Shown here in pieces: positions 10,034-18,479 of a DNA stretch of 64,000 nt. This DNA comes from Pseudomonadota bacterium (lineage in GTDB: Bacteria; Myxococcota_A; Polyangia; GCA-2747355): positions 310,001-374,000 of the forward strand of contig JADJDT010000002.1 of the NCBI GenBank assembly GCA_016702545.1. The letters are read 5' to 3'. A program made the position numbers and the translations under genes. The notes beneath the pieces are model-generated. The model saw nothing but the letters and a program-made list of their open reading frames with translations, made no database searches and was not told the DNA's origin. Positions within the stretch are counted from its first letter, which is position 1, and every line of letters starts with the position of its first letter.

Positions 10034-10891
10034 ATGCGCGGCCTCTTCGTCGTCGGCACCGACACCAACGTCGGCAAGACCATCGTCACCGGGGCGCTCG
10101 CTGCGGCCCTGCGCGTCAGCGGTCAACGGGTCGCCGTGATGAAACCCGTCGAGACCGGCTGCCCGCCCGCGCCCGAGGCCACGGCCCCGCTGGATGGCCT
10201 CCCCGGCAGTGTCACGCCCCAGGCGCGACAGGCGCTGGCCAGGCTCCACGAGCTGCTCGGCCCCCCCCCGATCACCATCGCCACGCGCACCCCTCCCGAG
10301 GCTCTCGCCCCCGTCGACGCCCTGCACCTGATGCACCTCGCCGACTGTCACGCCCCGCTCGACCGCGTGAACCCCTACCGCTACGCCCCCGGGGTCGCCC
10401 CCGCGGTCGCCGCCGAGCTGGCTGGGCGCCCCATCGCCCTCGACCACCTCTACGCTTGTCTCACGGCGCTGGACGCCGACGCCGACCTCACCCTCGTCGA
10501 GGGCGCAGGCGGCCTCTTGGTCCCCCTGACCGCCGAACACCTGCTGATCGACTTCGTCGCGCGCAGCGGTCTGCCTGCGCTGATCGTCGGCCGCTCCGCG
10601 CTCGGCACCATCAACCACTGTCTGCTAACGCTGGAGGCGTTGAAGACGCGCGGCATTCCGATCGCCGGCATCGTGCTCAACCGCACGACCGAACGGCCCA
10701 GCCCCGACGAGGCCGCCAACCCGCACCAGCTCGAGCGCTTTGCCGGCCCGCTGGTCCGCGGCGTGATGCCCTACTTCTCAACGGAGCAGCGCTCCGACGC
10801 CGACTTCCTCGCCCGCCGCTGCGCCGCCCACGTCGATCTCGACGCCATCCTCGAGGTGATCGACGCTGCGGCCGGCCGCGGCTCGCGCTGA
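10034..10891 (+). CDS. bioD: ATP-dependent dethiobiotin synthetase
   Basis: BioD closes the ureido ring of dethiobiotin using CO2 and ATP. The 285-residue product has the P-loop GTDTNVGKT at residues 8-16, MKPVETGC, and VEGAGGLLVPL near the middle. Typical BioD is about 220-240 residues; the excess is mainly a roughly 50-residue Pro/Ala-rich insertion after KPVETGC, before DRVNPYRYAPGVAPAVAAEL. The frame is open from 9947, overlapping bioA, but the ATG at 10034 is preceded by GGCAGGAG and gives the standard N-terminus. It converges with mnmE, 34 bp away, with no obvious terminator. Confidence 0.94.
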   Translation: MRGLFVVGTDTNVGKTIVTGALAAALRVSGQRVAVMKPVETGCPPAPEATAPLDGLPGSVTPQARQALARLHELLGPPPITIATRTPPEALAPVDALHLMHLADCHAPLDRVNPYRYAPGVAPAVAAELAGRPIALDHLYACLTALDADADLTLVEGAGGLLVPLTAEHLLIDFVARSGLPALIVGRSALGTINHCLLTLEALKTRGIPIAGIVLNRTTERPSPDEAANPHQLERFAGPLVRGVMPYFSTEQRSDADFLARRCAAHVDLDAILEVIDAAAGRGSR

Positions 10892-10925
10892 AGGCACCCG
10901 ACTGGCCCCTCTACTTCTGGCGCCT

Positions 10926-12341
10926 CTACTTCCCGACGCAAAAGCGCGCGAAGACCGCGTCCAGCACGTCCTCGGTGAAGGTCTCACCGGTGATCTCACC
11001 TAACGCCACCAGCGCTTCGCGCGTGTGTTCCACGACCAGCTCCGGCGCCGTGCCCTCGCTCAGCGCCGTGAGCCCCGCACCCAAAGCCAGCTCCGCACGC
11101 CTGAGCGCCTCCCATTGGCGCTCCTGCGTCACCTGCACGGTCTCGCGCGACTCGCCCAGGCCCTCGCCCCCGGCTTCCGCAGCGTCACCCAGCGCCGCCG
11201 CCACCACCGCAGCCCGCAGCGCCTCGAGACCTTCCCCAGTCGCCGCCGAGGCCTCGACCACGCCCACGCCCCCCGCGCCGGCCGCCAGCGCGCGGCAACG
11301 CTGCCGCCGCAGCTCCCCCGCCAGCAGATCGACCTTGTGCGCCACCACGACGCGTCCGACCCCGCCCCCAGCCGATTCGCCCCCAGCCGATTCGCCCGCG
11401 CCGGCTCCACCGGCCACGCTGACATCGATCACCTGCACCACCACGTCAGCCGTGCGCGCACGCTCCCGTGCCAGGGCCAGCCCTTCGCGCTCCAGCACCG
11501 ACATGCGCTCGTGCTGCCGATCGCCCGCCGTGTCGATCAGCGTGACCCGCAAGCCATCCCACTCCACCTCCGCCTCGAGGTAGTCGCGCGTCGTGCCGGG
11601 CTCCGCCGAGACCAACGCCCGCCGGCTGCCCAACAGCCGATTGAAGAGGCTCGACTTGCCCGCGTTGACGGCACCCACCAGCACCGCAGACACCCCGTTG
11701 AGGCGCCGGCCGCGCCGGTAGCTCGCCACCAGGCGACCCAGTTGCGCCAGCAGCGCACGGTGCCGCTCGGCCAGCCCCTCGCCGACGGCCCCATCGCCCA
11801 GCTCCTCCGCGAAGTCGATGCAGGCCTCGAGCTCGGCCGCCAGCGCGACCGCCTGCGCCCGCACCGCCCGCACCTCGCGTCCCAACGCACCCCCCAGCAC
11901 GGCGTGGGCATTCCGCAGCGCCCGCGCCCCGCGCGCCGCAATCACCTCGGCCACCGCCTCCGCCTGCGTCAAATCGAGTCGGCCATTGAGAAAGGCCCGC
12001 CGCGTGAACTCGCCCGGACCCGCAGGCCGCGCCCCGAGGCGAACGAAGAGCCCCAGCAGCGCCTCCATGTTCAACCGACCGCCGTGGCCGTAGACCTCGA
12101 CCACGTCCTCTCCCGTATAGGAACGGGGCGCTCGCATCAGACAGACCAGCACTTGGTCGAGCGCTGCGTCGCTCTCCGGGTCGAAGAGGTCCACACGCAC
12201 CATGCGCCGCGGCCGCAGCGTCACGCCTCGGGCGGCACGCTCGAGCAACTCCGCCGCCCGCGAGCCGCTGAGCCGCACGATGCCCACAGCCCCGTCGCCC
12301 GACGGGGTGGCCAGCGCGCAGATGGTGTCTTGTTGTTGCAT
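10926..12341 (-). CDS. mnmE: tRNA uridine-5-carboxymethylaminomethyl modification GTPase
   Basis: MnmE (TrmE), with MnmG, modifies the wobble uridine of several tRNAs. Seen: the N-terminal folate-binding domain (DTICALATPSGDGAVGIVRLSG), helical domain, an inserted G domain with P-loop GAVNAGKSSLFNRLLG, PGTTRD, DTAGDR, and the C-terminal catalytic FCVGK (family C-x-G-K). Length 471 is normal. Two oddities: the G4 motif reads AHKVDLL where NKxD is expected, and the loop before it contains GESAGGESAGGG, the product of a short DNA repeat. It is the last gene of the rpmH-rnpA-yidD-yidC-jag-mnmE set, the classic origin-proximal order. Confidence 0.95.
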   Translation of the reverse strand: MQQQDTICALATPSGDGAVGIVRLSGSRAAELLERAARGVTLRPRRMVRVDLFDPESDAALDQVLVCLMRAPRSYTGEDVVEVYGHGGRLNMEALLGLFVRLGARPAGPGEFTRRAFLNGRLDLTQAEAVAEVIAARGARALRNAHAVLGGALGREVRAVRAQAVALAAELEACIDFAEELGDGAVGEGLAERHRALLAQLGRLVASYRRGRRLNGVSAVLVGAVNAGKSSLFNRLLGSRRALVSAEPGTTRDYLEAEVEWDGLRVTLIDTAGDRQHERMSVLEREGLALARERARTADVVVQVIDVSVAGGAGAGESAGGESAGGGVGRVVVAHKVDLLAGELRRQRCRALAAGAGGVGVVEASAATGEGLEALRAAVVAAALGDAAEAGGEGLGESRETVQVTQERQWEALRRAELALGAGLTALSEGTAPELVVEHTREALVALGEITGETFTEDVLDAVFARFCVGK

Positions 12342-12401
12342 CGACCCGGAGGAGGGGCGGCGGTGCGCCGCGCTCCGACGGCGGGCCGATCCGCGAGCGC
12401 G

Positions 12402-12950
12402 CTACATCGCGCCGGTGTCGGGCACGATCAGCAGACGGCGCTCTTCGCCCTCGCCTTCGCTGCGCGTTTCGAGCCCGGCCACGTCGCGCAACGCCATGTG
12501 AATGATGCGCCGGTCGCGCGCGCTCATCGGATCGAGCGCCACGATCTTCCCGGCGCTCAGCGCCTTCTCGCTCAGTCGCTTGGCCAGCTCCAGCAACGAG
12601 GCCTCGCGCCGCTCGCGGTAGCCGTCGGAGTTGACGACCATCAGCTCGTGCTCACCAAGCTCGCGCGTGAGGGCCCGATTCACCACATACTGCAGCGCAT
12701 CGAGGGTCTGGCCCTTCTGCCCGACGACGAGCGCCGCATCCTCGCCTTCGATCACCAGCTCGATGTGGTCCTCGCGCTCGAACGCCGCCACCGTCCCCTC
12801 GAAGCCCATCAGGCGGAGCACCGTCTCCAGCAGCTCGCACGCCCGCTCGCCGGCCGACCCGCCGGCCGACCCGCCAATCCACCCACCGGCCGACCCGCCC
12901 GTCGACCCGCCCGTCGAACCACCCGTCGACCCCGTTTCGGCGTCCGCCAT
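12402..12950 (-). CDS. jag: Jag/SpoIIIJ-associated KH-R3H RNA-binding protein
   Basis: The 182-residue cytoplasmic protein carries a KH-like domain (FEREDHIELVIEGEDAALVVGQKGQTLDALQYVVNRAL) followed by an R3H domain (SARDRRIIHMALRDVAGLETRSEGEGEERRL; Arg-x3-His visible). Such proteins (KhpB/EloR in Firmicutes) bind RNA and sit next to yidC. The Jag_N domain normally found at the N-terminus is missing; residues 5-33 are instead Gly/Ser repeats (STGG, SAGG) written by a tandem DNA repeat at about 12850-12935. The start ATG follows GAGG by eight bases. It sits 57 bp after yidC, 60 bp before mnmE. Confidence 0.9.
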   Translation of the reverse strand: MADAETGSTGGSTGGSTGGSAGGWIGGSAGGSAGERACELLETVLRLMGFEGTVAAFEREDHIELVIEGEDAALVVGQKGQTLDALQYVVNRALTRELGEHELMVVNSDGYRERREASLLELAKRLSEKALSAGKIVALDPMSARDRRIIHMALRDVAGLETRSEGEGEERRLLIVPDTGAM

Positions 12951-13007
12951 CAGGAACCTCTTCTTCGCTGCTTCTTTGCTTCTAAAGGAGGCCTTCGGCC
13001 AGCCTCC

Positions 13008-14858
13008 TCAGCGGCGCTTGCCCGTGTGCTTGCGCCCGCGAGCGGCCACGCCATCGCTTTTGGGACGGCCCGCAGCATGACCCGGGGCCCGCTCTCCGGT
13101 ACCCCCGCTGGGGGCCGATCCGACCGTCGGCGGCGAGCCGCCACGGTTCATAAACCACTGATGTAACATTGTCAAAACGGTGTTGACGAAGATGTAGAGG
13201 TTGAGCCCCGAAGGCAGCCAGAGCATCATCGCGGTGAACATCACCGGCATGATGTACTTCATCGCCTTGGCCTGGGCGGCCTCCATCGGCTGCGGCGTGA
13301 TCGCCTGCTGCCCGAACATCGCCACGCCCAGCGCCAAGGGCAGCACATAGAAGCGGTCGGGGGCGGTCAGGTCGTCGATCCACCCGAAGAAGCCCGAGCG
13401 ATAGAGCTCCTGCGCGTTGCCCAACGTACGATAGAGCGCGAACCAGATCGGCATCTGGATCAGCATCGGCAGGCAGCCCCCGAGCGGGTTGACCTTGTGC
13501 ACGCGGTAGAGACCCATCAGCTCCTGGTTGAGGCGCTGCTTGTCGTCCTTGTACTTCTCGCGCAGCAGGTCGACCTTCGGCTTCAGCCGCTGCATCTCGC
13601 GCATCGACTTCATCGAGCGCGTCGACCAGTACGCCGTCGCCAGCTTGACCAAGAGCGTCAGCAGGATAATCGCCACACCCCAGTTGCCGGTGAGGCGCTG
13701 GAAGACCTTCAGCACCGCCAGCATCGGCCGGCACAGCAGCGCCAGCCAGCCGAACTCGATCGCGTCGCCGAGCCGAGCCTCTTCCCCGCCGGCGCCCGCG
13801 ACGCCGTCGAGCACGCGCAGCTCCTTCGGCCCCACAAAGACCGCGAAGCGCCGCGTGCGGGCCCGACCGGCCTCGATCTGCTGCTCGGGCAGCAGCAGGC
13901 TGACCTCGACCACGTCGCGGCGGTCACGCCATGGCCCGATCTCGCAGCGGCCACCCTCGGCGACCTTGCCCTGGGGCACCACGGCGACCATGAAGTAGCG
14001 GTCGTCCGACGCGATCCAGCGCAGCGGACCGACCTCGCCGACCGGCCCACTGCCGGCCCCACAGCCCGCTTCGCTGCAGCCGCCGCCAGGCTGACCGAGC
14101 GCCCCGTTGACGCTGCGCCGCTGCAGCTCGCCGTTGATGTGACACATGCCGGTCGGAATGCGGGGGTAGGGGTCCGTCATCCCACCCTCGCTCTGCCCCG
14201 GCCGCTGGCGGGCAAAGAGCTGCAGCTTCATCCGCTGGCGCAGCGGTCCCGCGCTCAGGTTGTGCACCGTCACGCTCATCCAGATCACCGGCCGCGCACG
14301 GTCGAGCACGAAGTCCTTGACCACCCGCACGCGCGCCGAGCTCCAGGCGTAGCGCACGCGCCGTGGCCCGCGCTCGACCAGCGAGAACTCGGCATCGTCG
14401 GGCACGCTGAAGTCCGAATCGGGGAAGGTCGTCGTCAGCGGCCAGGGCCCGCGGCTGGGCAGCGTCTGCACCAGGTCGATCGCCTGCAGCCGCCCCTCCT
14501 GAAGCTCACGGAAGCGCGGATCGCCGAAGACGAGGCTCTGCAGCGCGGCGCCATGGTCCGTCAGCGTGACCTTCGCGCTGCCCTCGTCGTAGCGCCACTG
14601 CAGCGTGGTCGCACGGCCGAGCGCGTCGCGGGCCACGGCGCCCCGGTCGGCCGTCGCCGGGCTCGCGGCCCGGACGTCGCCCCCGCTCCCGGCGGCGATC
14701 GGCGCCTTCGCTGCGCTGGGCCGCTCCGCCGCCGGCTGCGCGCTCGTCGGTGGCGGCGCGGCCGGCTGCTGGCGCCGCATCACCAGCACGTCCCACAGCA
14801 GGAACAAGCCGATCGAAAGCACGACCGCGAGCAGCACCCGTTTCGAACTGTTATCCAT
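13008..14858 (-). CDS. yidC: Membrane protein insertase YidC
   Basis: YidC inserts and folds inner-membrane proteins with or without SecYEG. The 616-residue product has an N-terminal membrane helix (VLLAVVLSIGLFLLWDVLVM), a large periplasmic beta domain (about 60-350) and the conserved five-helix core starting FQRLTGNWGVAIILLTLLVK, including the catalytic-groove Arg region (YWSTRSMKSMREMQRLKPK) and NPLGGCLPMLIQMPIWFALY. The C-terminal tail is basic. The periplasmic domain carries a small Cys/Gly-rich insert (GGGCSEAGCGAGSG) not usual in the family. A GTG at 14861 precedes the ATG at 14858; the ATG fits the GGGAG six bases upstream. Confidence 0.97.
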   Translation of the reverse strand: MDNSSKRVLLAVVLSIGLFLLWDVLVMRRQQPAAPPPTSAQPAAERPSAAKAPIAAGSGGDVRAASPATADRGAVARDALGRATTLQWRYDEGSAKVTLTDHGAALQSLVFGDPRFRELQEGRLQAIDLVQTLPSRGPWPLTTTFPDSDFSVPDDAEFSLVERGPRRVRYAWSSARVRVVKDFVLDRARPVIWMSVTVHNLSAGPLRQRMKLQLFARQRPGQSEGGMTDPYPRIPTGMCHINGELQRRSVNGALGQPGGGCSEAGCGAGSGPVGEVGPLRWIASDDRYFMVAVVPQGKVAEGGRCEIGPWRDRRDVVEVSLLLPEQQIEAGRARTRRFAVFVGPKELRVLDGVAGAGGEEARLGDAIEFGWLALLCRPMLAVLKVFQRLTGNWGVAIILLTLLVKLATAYWSTRSMKSMREMQRLKPKVDLLREKYKDDKQRLNQELMGLYRVHKVNPLGGCLPMLIQMPIWFALYRTLGNAQELYRSGFFGWIDDLTAPDRFYVLPLALGVAMFGQQAITPQPMEAAQAKAMKYIMPVMFTAMMLWLPSGLNLYIFVNTVLTMLHQWFMNRGGSPPTVGSAPSGGTGERAPGHAAGRPKSDGVAARGRKHTGKRR

Positions 14859-14912
14859 CACCGTCTCCCGCCGCCGATCCGATCGTCGCGTCTTCCACCC
14901 TCACGCCAAGGC

Positions 14913-15179
14913 TCAGGGCGGGTCGTAGCCTCCGCGGCACCCAGGGTGGCAGCGCGCCAGACGCCCCAGCGTCCGCGCCACGCCCAGCAGCACGCCGTGC
15001 CGCTCGAGCGCCTCGAGCGCATAGGCTGAGCAGCTCGGCGTGAAACGACAGCTCGGCGGAAGCCACGGTGAGACGACCATCTGGTAGCCCCTGATCAGGG
15101 CGCCGAGCACCCACAAGATCAGCGCCCGCGCCAGCCGCACCGCACGCACGGCCGCAAGGCGCAGCGCGCCGCCGGTCAC
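14913..15179 (-). CDS. yidD: Membrane protein insertion efficiency factor YidD
   Basis: This small protein (88 residues from a GTG start) contains the diagnostic RGYQMVVSPWLPPSCRFTPSCSAYALEAL and ends RCHPGCRGGYDPP, i.e. the family's conserved cysteines and its HP-x-x-x-GGxDPP tail. It is thought to assist YidC at the membrane via an amphipathic N-terminal helix (LARALILWVLGALI). The frame is open far upstream through rnpA, but the GTG at 15179 overlaps the rnpA stop (GTGA), giving normal YidD length and translational coupling. The gap to yidC is 54 bp. Confidence 0.93.
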   Translation of the reverse strand: MTGGALRLAAVRAVRLARALILWVLGALIRGYQMVVSPWLPPSCRFTPSCSAYALEALERHGVLLGVARTLGRLARCHPGCRGGYDPP

Positions 15180-15565
15180 GCGCCCGCCCCGCGACGTGGC
15201 GCGCTCCGCCGCCGCAAGCGCTCCGCCAGCAGCTCCAGCTGCGCATCGAGCGCCGCGAACCCCGCCGTCGCGGCGCTGCTCCGGGCGATCAACACGACAT
15301 CGATGCCCAGCGGGAAGGTGTGTTTGCGGCGCCGCCAGGCCTCGCGCAGCCAGCGCTTGATGCGGTTGCGACATATGGCCTTGCCGACCTTCTTGCTGAC
15401 CGTCAGACCCAGCCGCCTGGATCCCGGACGCACCGTGGTCAAGACGACGAGGTGCTGGAGTTGGGCACGCTCGCCCCCCTGCTGCGCGGCGAGGAACTCC
15501 CCGCGGCGCCGCAGGCGCTCGCCCCTGCTGAAGCGTTGATCGGGGCTCAAGCGTTGATCGGCCAT
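15176..15565 (-). CDS. rnpA: Ribonuclease P protein component
   Basis: RnpA is the protein subunit of RNase P, which matures tRNA 5' ends. The 129-residue basic protein has the family pattern: FSRGERLRRRGEFLAA at the N-terminus, RLGLTVSKKVGKAICRNRIKRWLREAWR (the RNR motif region) and DVVLIARSSAA. It lies between rpmH and yidD as in most bacteria, and its stop overlaps the yidD GTG. The gap to rpmH is unusual: 258 bp filled by a 15-bp repeat array. Confidence 0.95.
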   Translation of the reverse strand: MADQRLSPDQRFSRGERLRRRGEFLAAQQGGERAQLQHLVVLTTVRPGSRRLGLTVSKKVGKAICRNRIKRWLREAWRRRKHTFPLGIDVVLIARSSAATAGFAALDAQLELLAERLRRRSAPRRGAGA

Positions 15566-15675
15566 CCGGTAGACCGGCCATCACGGAGCGGCAGCCGGAG
15601 CGCCGGACCCCAGCACCGAGCTGGCCCGCCCGACCCACCGGCCTGTCGCACGCGACCCTGACCGCACCCGCCTCG

Positions 15676-15810
15676 GAACGTTCACGCCCGAAACGTTCAC
15701 GCCCGAAACGTTCACGCCCGAAACGTTCACGCCCGAAACGTTCACGCCCGAAACGTTCACGTCCGAAACACTCACGTCCGGATCGCTCACGCCCCGACCG
15801 CTCACGAACG
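15676..15810. repeat. Array of nine 15-bp tandem repeats between rpmH and rnpA
   Basis: Nine consecutive 15-bp units with consensus AAACGTTCACGCCCG fill 15676-15810. Units 1-6 are nearly identical; units 7-9, closest to rpmH, are increasingly diverged (e.g. GATCGCTCACGCCCC). Each unit contains the palindrome AACGTT. Read on the minus strand the array is free of stops and would encode a Val-Asn-Val-Ser-Gly pentapeptide repeat, within an ATG-initiated 74-codon frame (15805-15581) that fits exactly between the two genes; I do not consider it proven to be a gene. Confidence 0.92.
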
Positions 15811-15823
15811 CGCCAAGCTGCTG

Positions 15824-15973
15824 CTACTTGCTCGGCGCCACGGGGGCGAGTCGAGCGCGCCCGCGCCGACGACGGGCGTTGATCACCCGACGTCCGCCCT
15901 TGGTCTTCATCCGCTGCCGAAAGCCATGCGTGCGCAGCCTGCGCGTGTTGTGCGGCTGATAGGTTCTCTTCAC
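15824..15973 (-). CDS. rpmH: 50S ribosomal protein L34
   Basis: L34 is a small basic component of the large ribosomal subunit. Translation of the minus strand from a GTG at 15973 gives 49 residues, starting MKRTYQPHNTRRLRTHGFRQ and continuing RMKTKGGRRVINARRRRGRA to a TAG at 15824. This is the full L34 signature (KRTYQP, RxxHGFRxRM, GR.vi..RRRkGR). The GTG start is supported by GGGAG upstream. First gene of the minus-strand origin-proximal operon. It is too short to be picked up by simple ORF length cut-offs. Confidence 0.96.
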   Translation of the reverse strand: MKRTYQPHNTRRLRTHGFRQRMKTKGGRRVINARRRRGRARLAPVAPSK

Positions 15974-16631
15974 GACGTCACTCCCAGGCCGAGCAAGGCG
16001 CCCTCGTTACCAACGATCCACCGCCCTGTCAAGCCAGCGCGCCCAAACGACGCGATCGCGCAAAAGCCTGCCCAGACGTGATTAGAACGCACTCGTCTGT
16101 GATCCAGTCCCGCCCAGTGTGCGCGCGTTGCAGGCGCTTCGCCAACGATTCTGCCACCCTCTTGTCGCTTCACGCGCCGGCCGCGCGGATCCACCGGCGG
16201 ATCCCGAATTCGCGCCGCCGCCTTTTCCGTGCGATTCGCGCGAGATCACCAGCCCTCGCATTTTGCCCTTGCCACCGCGCCGAGCGCTCTGCTAGCTCAG
16301 CACACCTCGCAAGGACGGCTGGTGCGACGCGCTCGCCGGCGGCGTGCGATCGGGTTGGCCCGATCGAGAGGACGCAACTCGATCGGCTGCGCGCAACAAC
16401 TCGGGTGTGCGTGACCGCATGTGCGTGACCGGGTATGCGTGACCCCAGTCGGGTCGTTCGTCGCCGCTACGGAGCGGCATGGCTGCGGGGCGGGTCGGGT
16501 CGCCTGCTCGTCAGTGGTGCTGCGGCCCGCGGGATGGCGGGTCGCTAGGCTGTTGAGAAGGTGGCGACACATTCCACCCATGCGTCCGTAATCCAACACT
16601 TTTGTGTCTTTCCCACAGGGGCAGGTGAGCT
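15974..16631. other. rpmH-dnaA intergenic region, candidate oriC location
   Basis: This 658-bp gap separates the divergent rpmH and dnaA genes, the usual oriC position in many bacteria. It should contain both promoters. I found no match to the DnaA box TTATCCACA and no A/T-rich unwinding region; the last 25 bp before the dnaA start contain TTTCCCACAGG. A 14-bp repeat occurs three times at 16405-16446. No open frame here looks like a gene. Confidence 0.5.
16405..16446. repeat. Three 14-bp tandem repeats upstream of dnaA
   Basis: Units GTGTGCGTGACCGC, ATGTGCGTGACCGG and GTATGCGTGACCCC are head to tail (core TGCGTGACC) about 190 bp before dnaA. They could be iteron-like or simply one of the many short tandem repeats of this genome. 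Confidence 0.75.
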
Positions 16632-18035
16632 GTGCCTAACTCATCCTCTGCGGCCGAAGTCGGGCCCCCGATCGACCTCTGGGAACAGACCCTCCAGGCG
16701 CTCGAAAAGCTCATCAAGCCGCACAACTTCGAGATGTGGCTCCGCCCGATCGTCTGCGACTCCGTGGCTGAGGGCACGATTCACCTGCGCGCGCCGAACC
16801 GCTACATCAAGGAGTGGTTCGAGGATAACTACCTCCCGATCGTGCGGCAGGAGCTGAGCACCCGCTTCGCGAGCCACCACGATATCAAGCTCGCTTGCGA
16901 CGACTCGGCCCATGTCGTCGTGCCCGCGACGCCGAGACCCGCGGCCTCCGTCGGCGCCGCACCCGCGCCGAGCCTCGCCCACGCCGTGGCGCCCTTCGCC
17001 ACGGCCGCCGACAACGACCTCAATGCTCGGTACGACTTCGACTCCTTCGTCGTCGGCCCCTCGAATCAGCTGGCCTATGCCGCAGCCCGCGCCGTGGCCG
17101 AGCTACCGGCGGCCAAGTACAACCCACTGTTCATTTATGGCGGCGTCGGTCTCGGCAAGACGTACCTGCTCTGCGCGATCGGCAACGCCGTGCTGGCCCG
17201 CCAACCCGCGGCGCGCGTGGCCTATCTGTCGTCCGAGCGCTTCATGAACGATTACATCAACCACCTGCGCTCCAACCGAATGGAGGACTTCCGCTCGCGC
17301 TATCGCGATCGCTGCGATGTCCTGCTGATGGACGACATCCAGTTCATCGCCGGCAAGGATCGGACGCAGGATGAGTTCTTCCACACCTTCAACGCGCTCT
17401 ACGACCTCAACCGCCAGATTGTCGTCACCTCCGACAAGTACCCGCACGAGATCCCGGATCTCGAGGAGCGCCTCCGCACGCGCTTCCAGTGGGGCCTGAT
17501 CGCCGACATTCAACAGCCCGAGCTCGAAACGCGGGTGGCGATTCTGAAGAAGATGGCCGACTCGGAGCAGATCGTGCTTTCGGATGAGGTCGCGCTCTAC
17601 CTGGCGCAGCACATCAAGTCGAACGTCCGTGAGCTCGAGGGCTCGCTGATTCGCCTGGCCGCCGTGGCCTCGCTCCAGCAGATCGAGATCAGCATTCCCT
17701 TCGCCGAGCAAACGCTCCGTCAGCTGCTCGGCGCCCGCGCCACCACCCTCACCGTAGAGACCATCCAGCGCGAGGTTGCGACCTACTTCAGCCTCAAGCT
17801 CGTCGACCTCAAGAGCCCCCGGCGCCACCGGGCCATCGCCTGGCCGCGCCAGGTCGCCATGTATCTCGCCCGCAAGCTGACCGGCTGCAGCTACCCGGAG
17901 CTCGGTCAGCGCTTCGGTGGCAAGGACCACTCCACCGTCATCGCCGCCTGCCGCAAGGTCACGCAGCTGGTCGATAACGACCTCAGCGTACGGACCACCA
18001 TCGAGGCTCTCGAGCGCCAACTCGGGCTGCACTGA
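16632..18035 (+). CDS. dnaA: Chromosomal replication initiator protein DnaA
   Basis: DnaA binds and melts oriC and loads the helicase. The 467-residue product has domain I (LWEQTLQALEKLIKPHNFEMWLRPI), a short Ala/Pro linker (about 95-130), the AAA+ domain with Walker A GGVGLGKT and Walker B VLLMDDIQF, and domain IV with the box-recognition helix (FGGKDHSTVIAACRKV). Start is GTG at 16632 after AGGTGA. It heads dnaA-dnaN-recF-gyrB. Confidence 0.98.
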   Translation: MPNSSSAAEVGPPIDLWEQTLQALEKLIKPHNFEMWLRPIVCDSVAEGTIHLRAPNRYIKEWFEDNYLPIVRQELSTRFASHHDIKLACDDSAHVVVPATPRPAASVGAAPAPSLAHAVAPFATAADNDLNARYDFDSFVVGPSNQLAYAAARAVAELPAAKYNPLFIYGGVGLGKTYLLCAIGNAVLARQPAARVAYLSSERFMNDYINHLRSNRMEDFRSRYRDRCDVLLMDDIQFIAGKDRTQDEFFHTFNALYDLNRQIVVTSDKYPHEIPDLEERLRTRFQWGLIADIQQPELETRVAILKKMADSEQIVLSDEVALYLAQHIKSNVRELEGSLIRLAAVASLQQIEISIPFAEQTLRQLLGARATTLTVETIQREVATYFSLKLVDLKSPRRHRAIAWPRQVAMYLARKLTGCSYPELGQRFGGKDHSTVIAACRKVTQLVDNDLSVRTTIEALERQLGLH

Positions 18036-18479
18036 CGGCCTCCCACGACGCTCGTGGCCGACGTCGTCCGCGCCCCCGACGCAACGTATTGCCAAGCGCC
18101 TCGGCACCATGCTAAGTCCGTGAGCGATAATGCATTTTCCAGTATCACTCTTGCCACCCTCGCTGGGCCTGGGCCGCGCTGCCGCAAGCCCGCACCCGCG
18201 CCTGCCGCCCGGCCCCTGGCCCTGTGGTTTGATTGTGCGCGGCGCTGCGGGCAGACTGTGCGGATCTCCCCTCGCTTCGCCGCCATCGCCGCCGGCTGTG
18301 GGCAGACGTGACGTTATCCCCACCGCCGCACACACCTCGGCCGCCCGGCTTCACCAGAGCTTTCTCACAGTTGCTCGCTTGTTCACGATCTTCACAGGCC
18401 CTATGACGATCACGATCAATAGATCTCTATTTCATCTAAGAACAGAACCACCTCGCATCGCCACACGGAGCTAGAGCTG
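18036..18479. other. dnaA-dnaN intergenic region
   Basis: This 444-bp gap is unusually long for dnaA-dnaN. It contains TTATCCCCA at 18315-18323 (one mismatch to the DnaA box TTATCCACA), several CACAG strings, and a moderately A/T-rich last 70 bp. A possible promoter for dnaN is TTGTTC (18379-18384), 17 bp, TATGAC (18402-18407). It is a second candidate location for oriC elements, but with a single box-like site I cannot claim it. Confidence 0.45.

Noticed and set aside
11025..13166. 713-codon plus-strand frame opposite mnmE and jag
   Set aside because: Antisense to two well-identified conserved genes; composition is Arg/His/Pro-rich and not protein-like.
15676..15810. CRISPR-like array
   Set aside because: Units are directly adjacent 15-mers without spacers and there are no cas genes.
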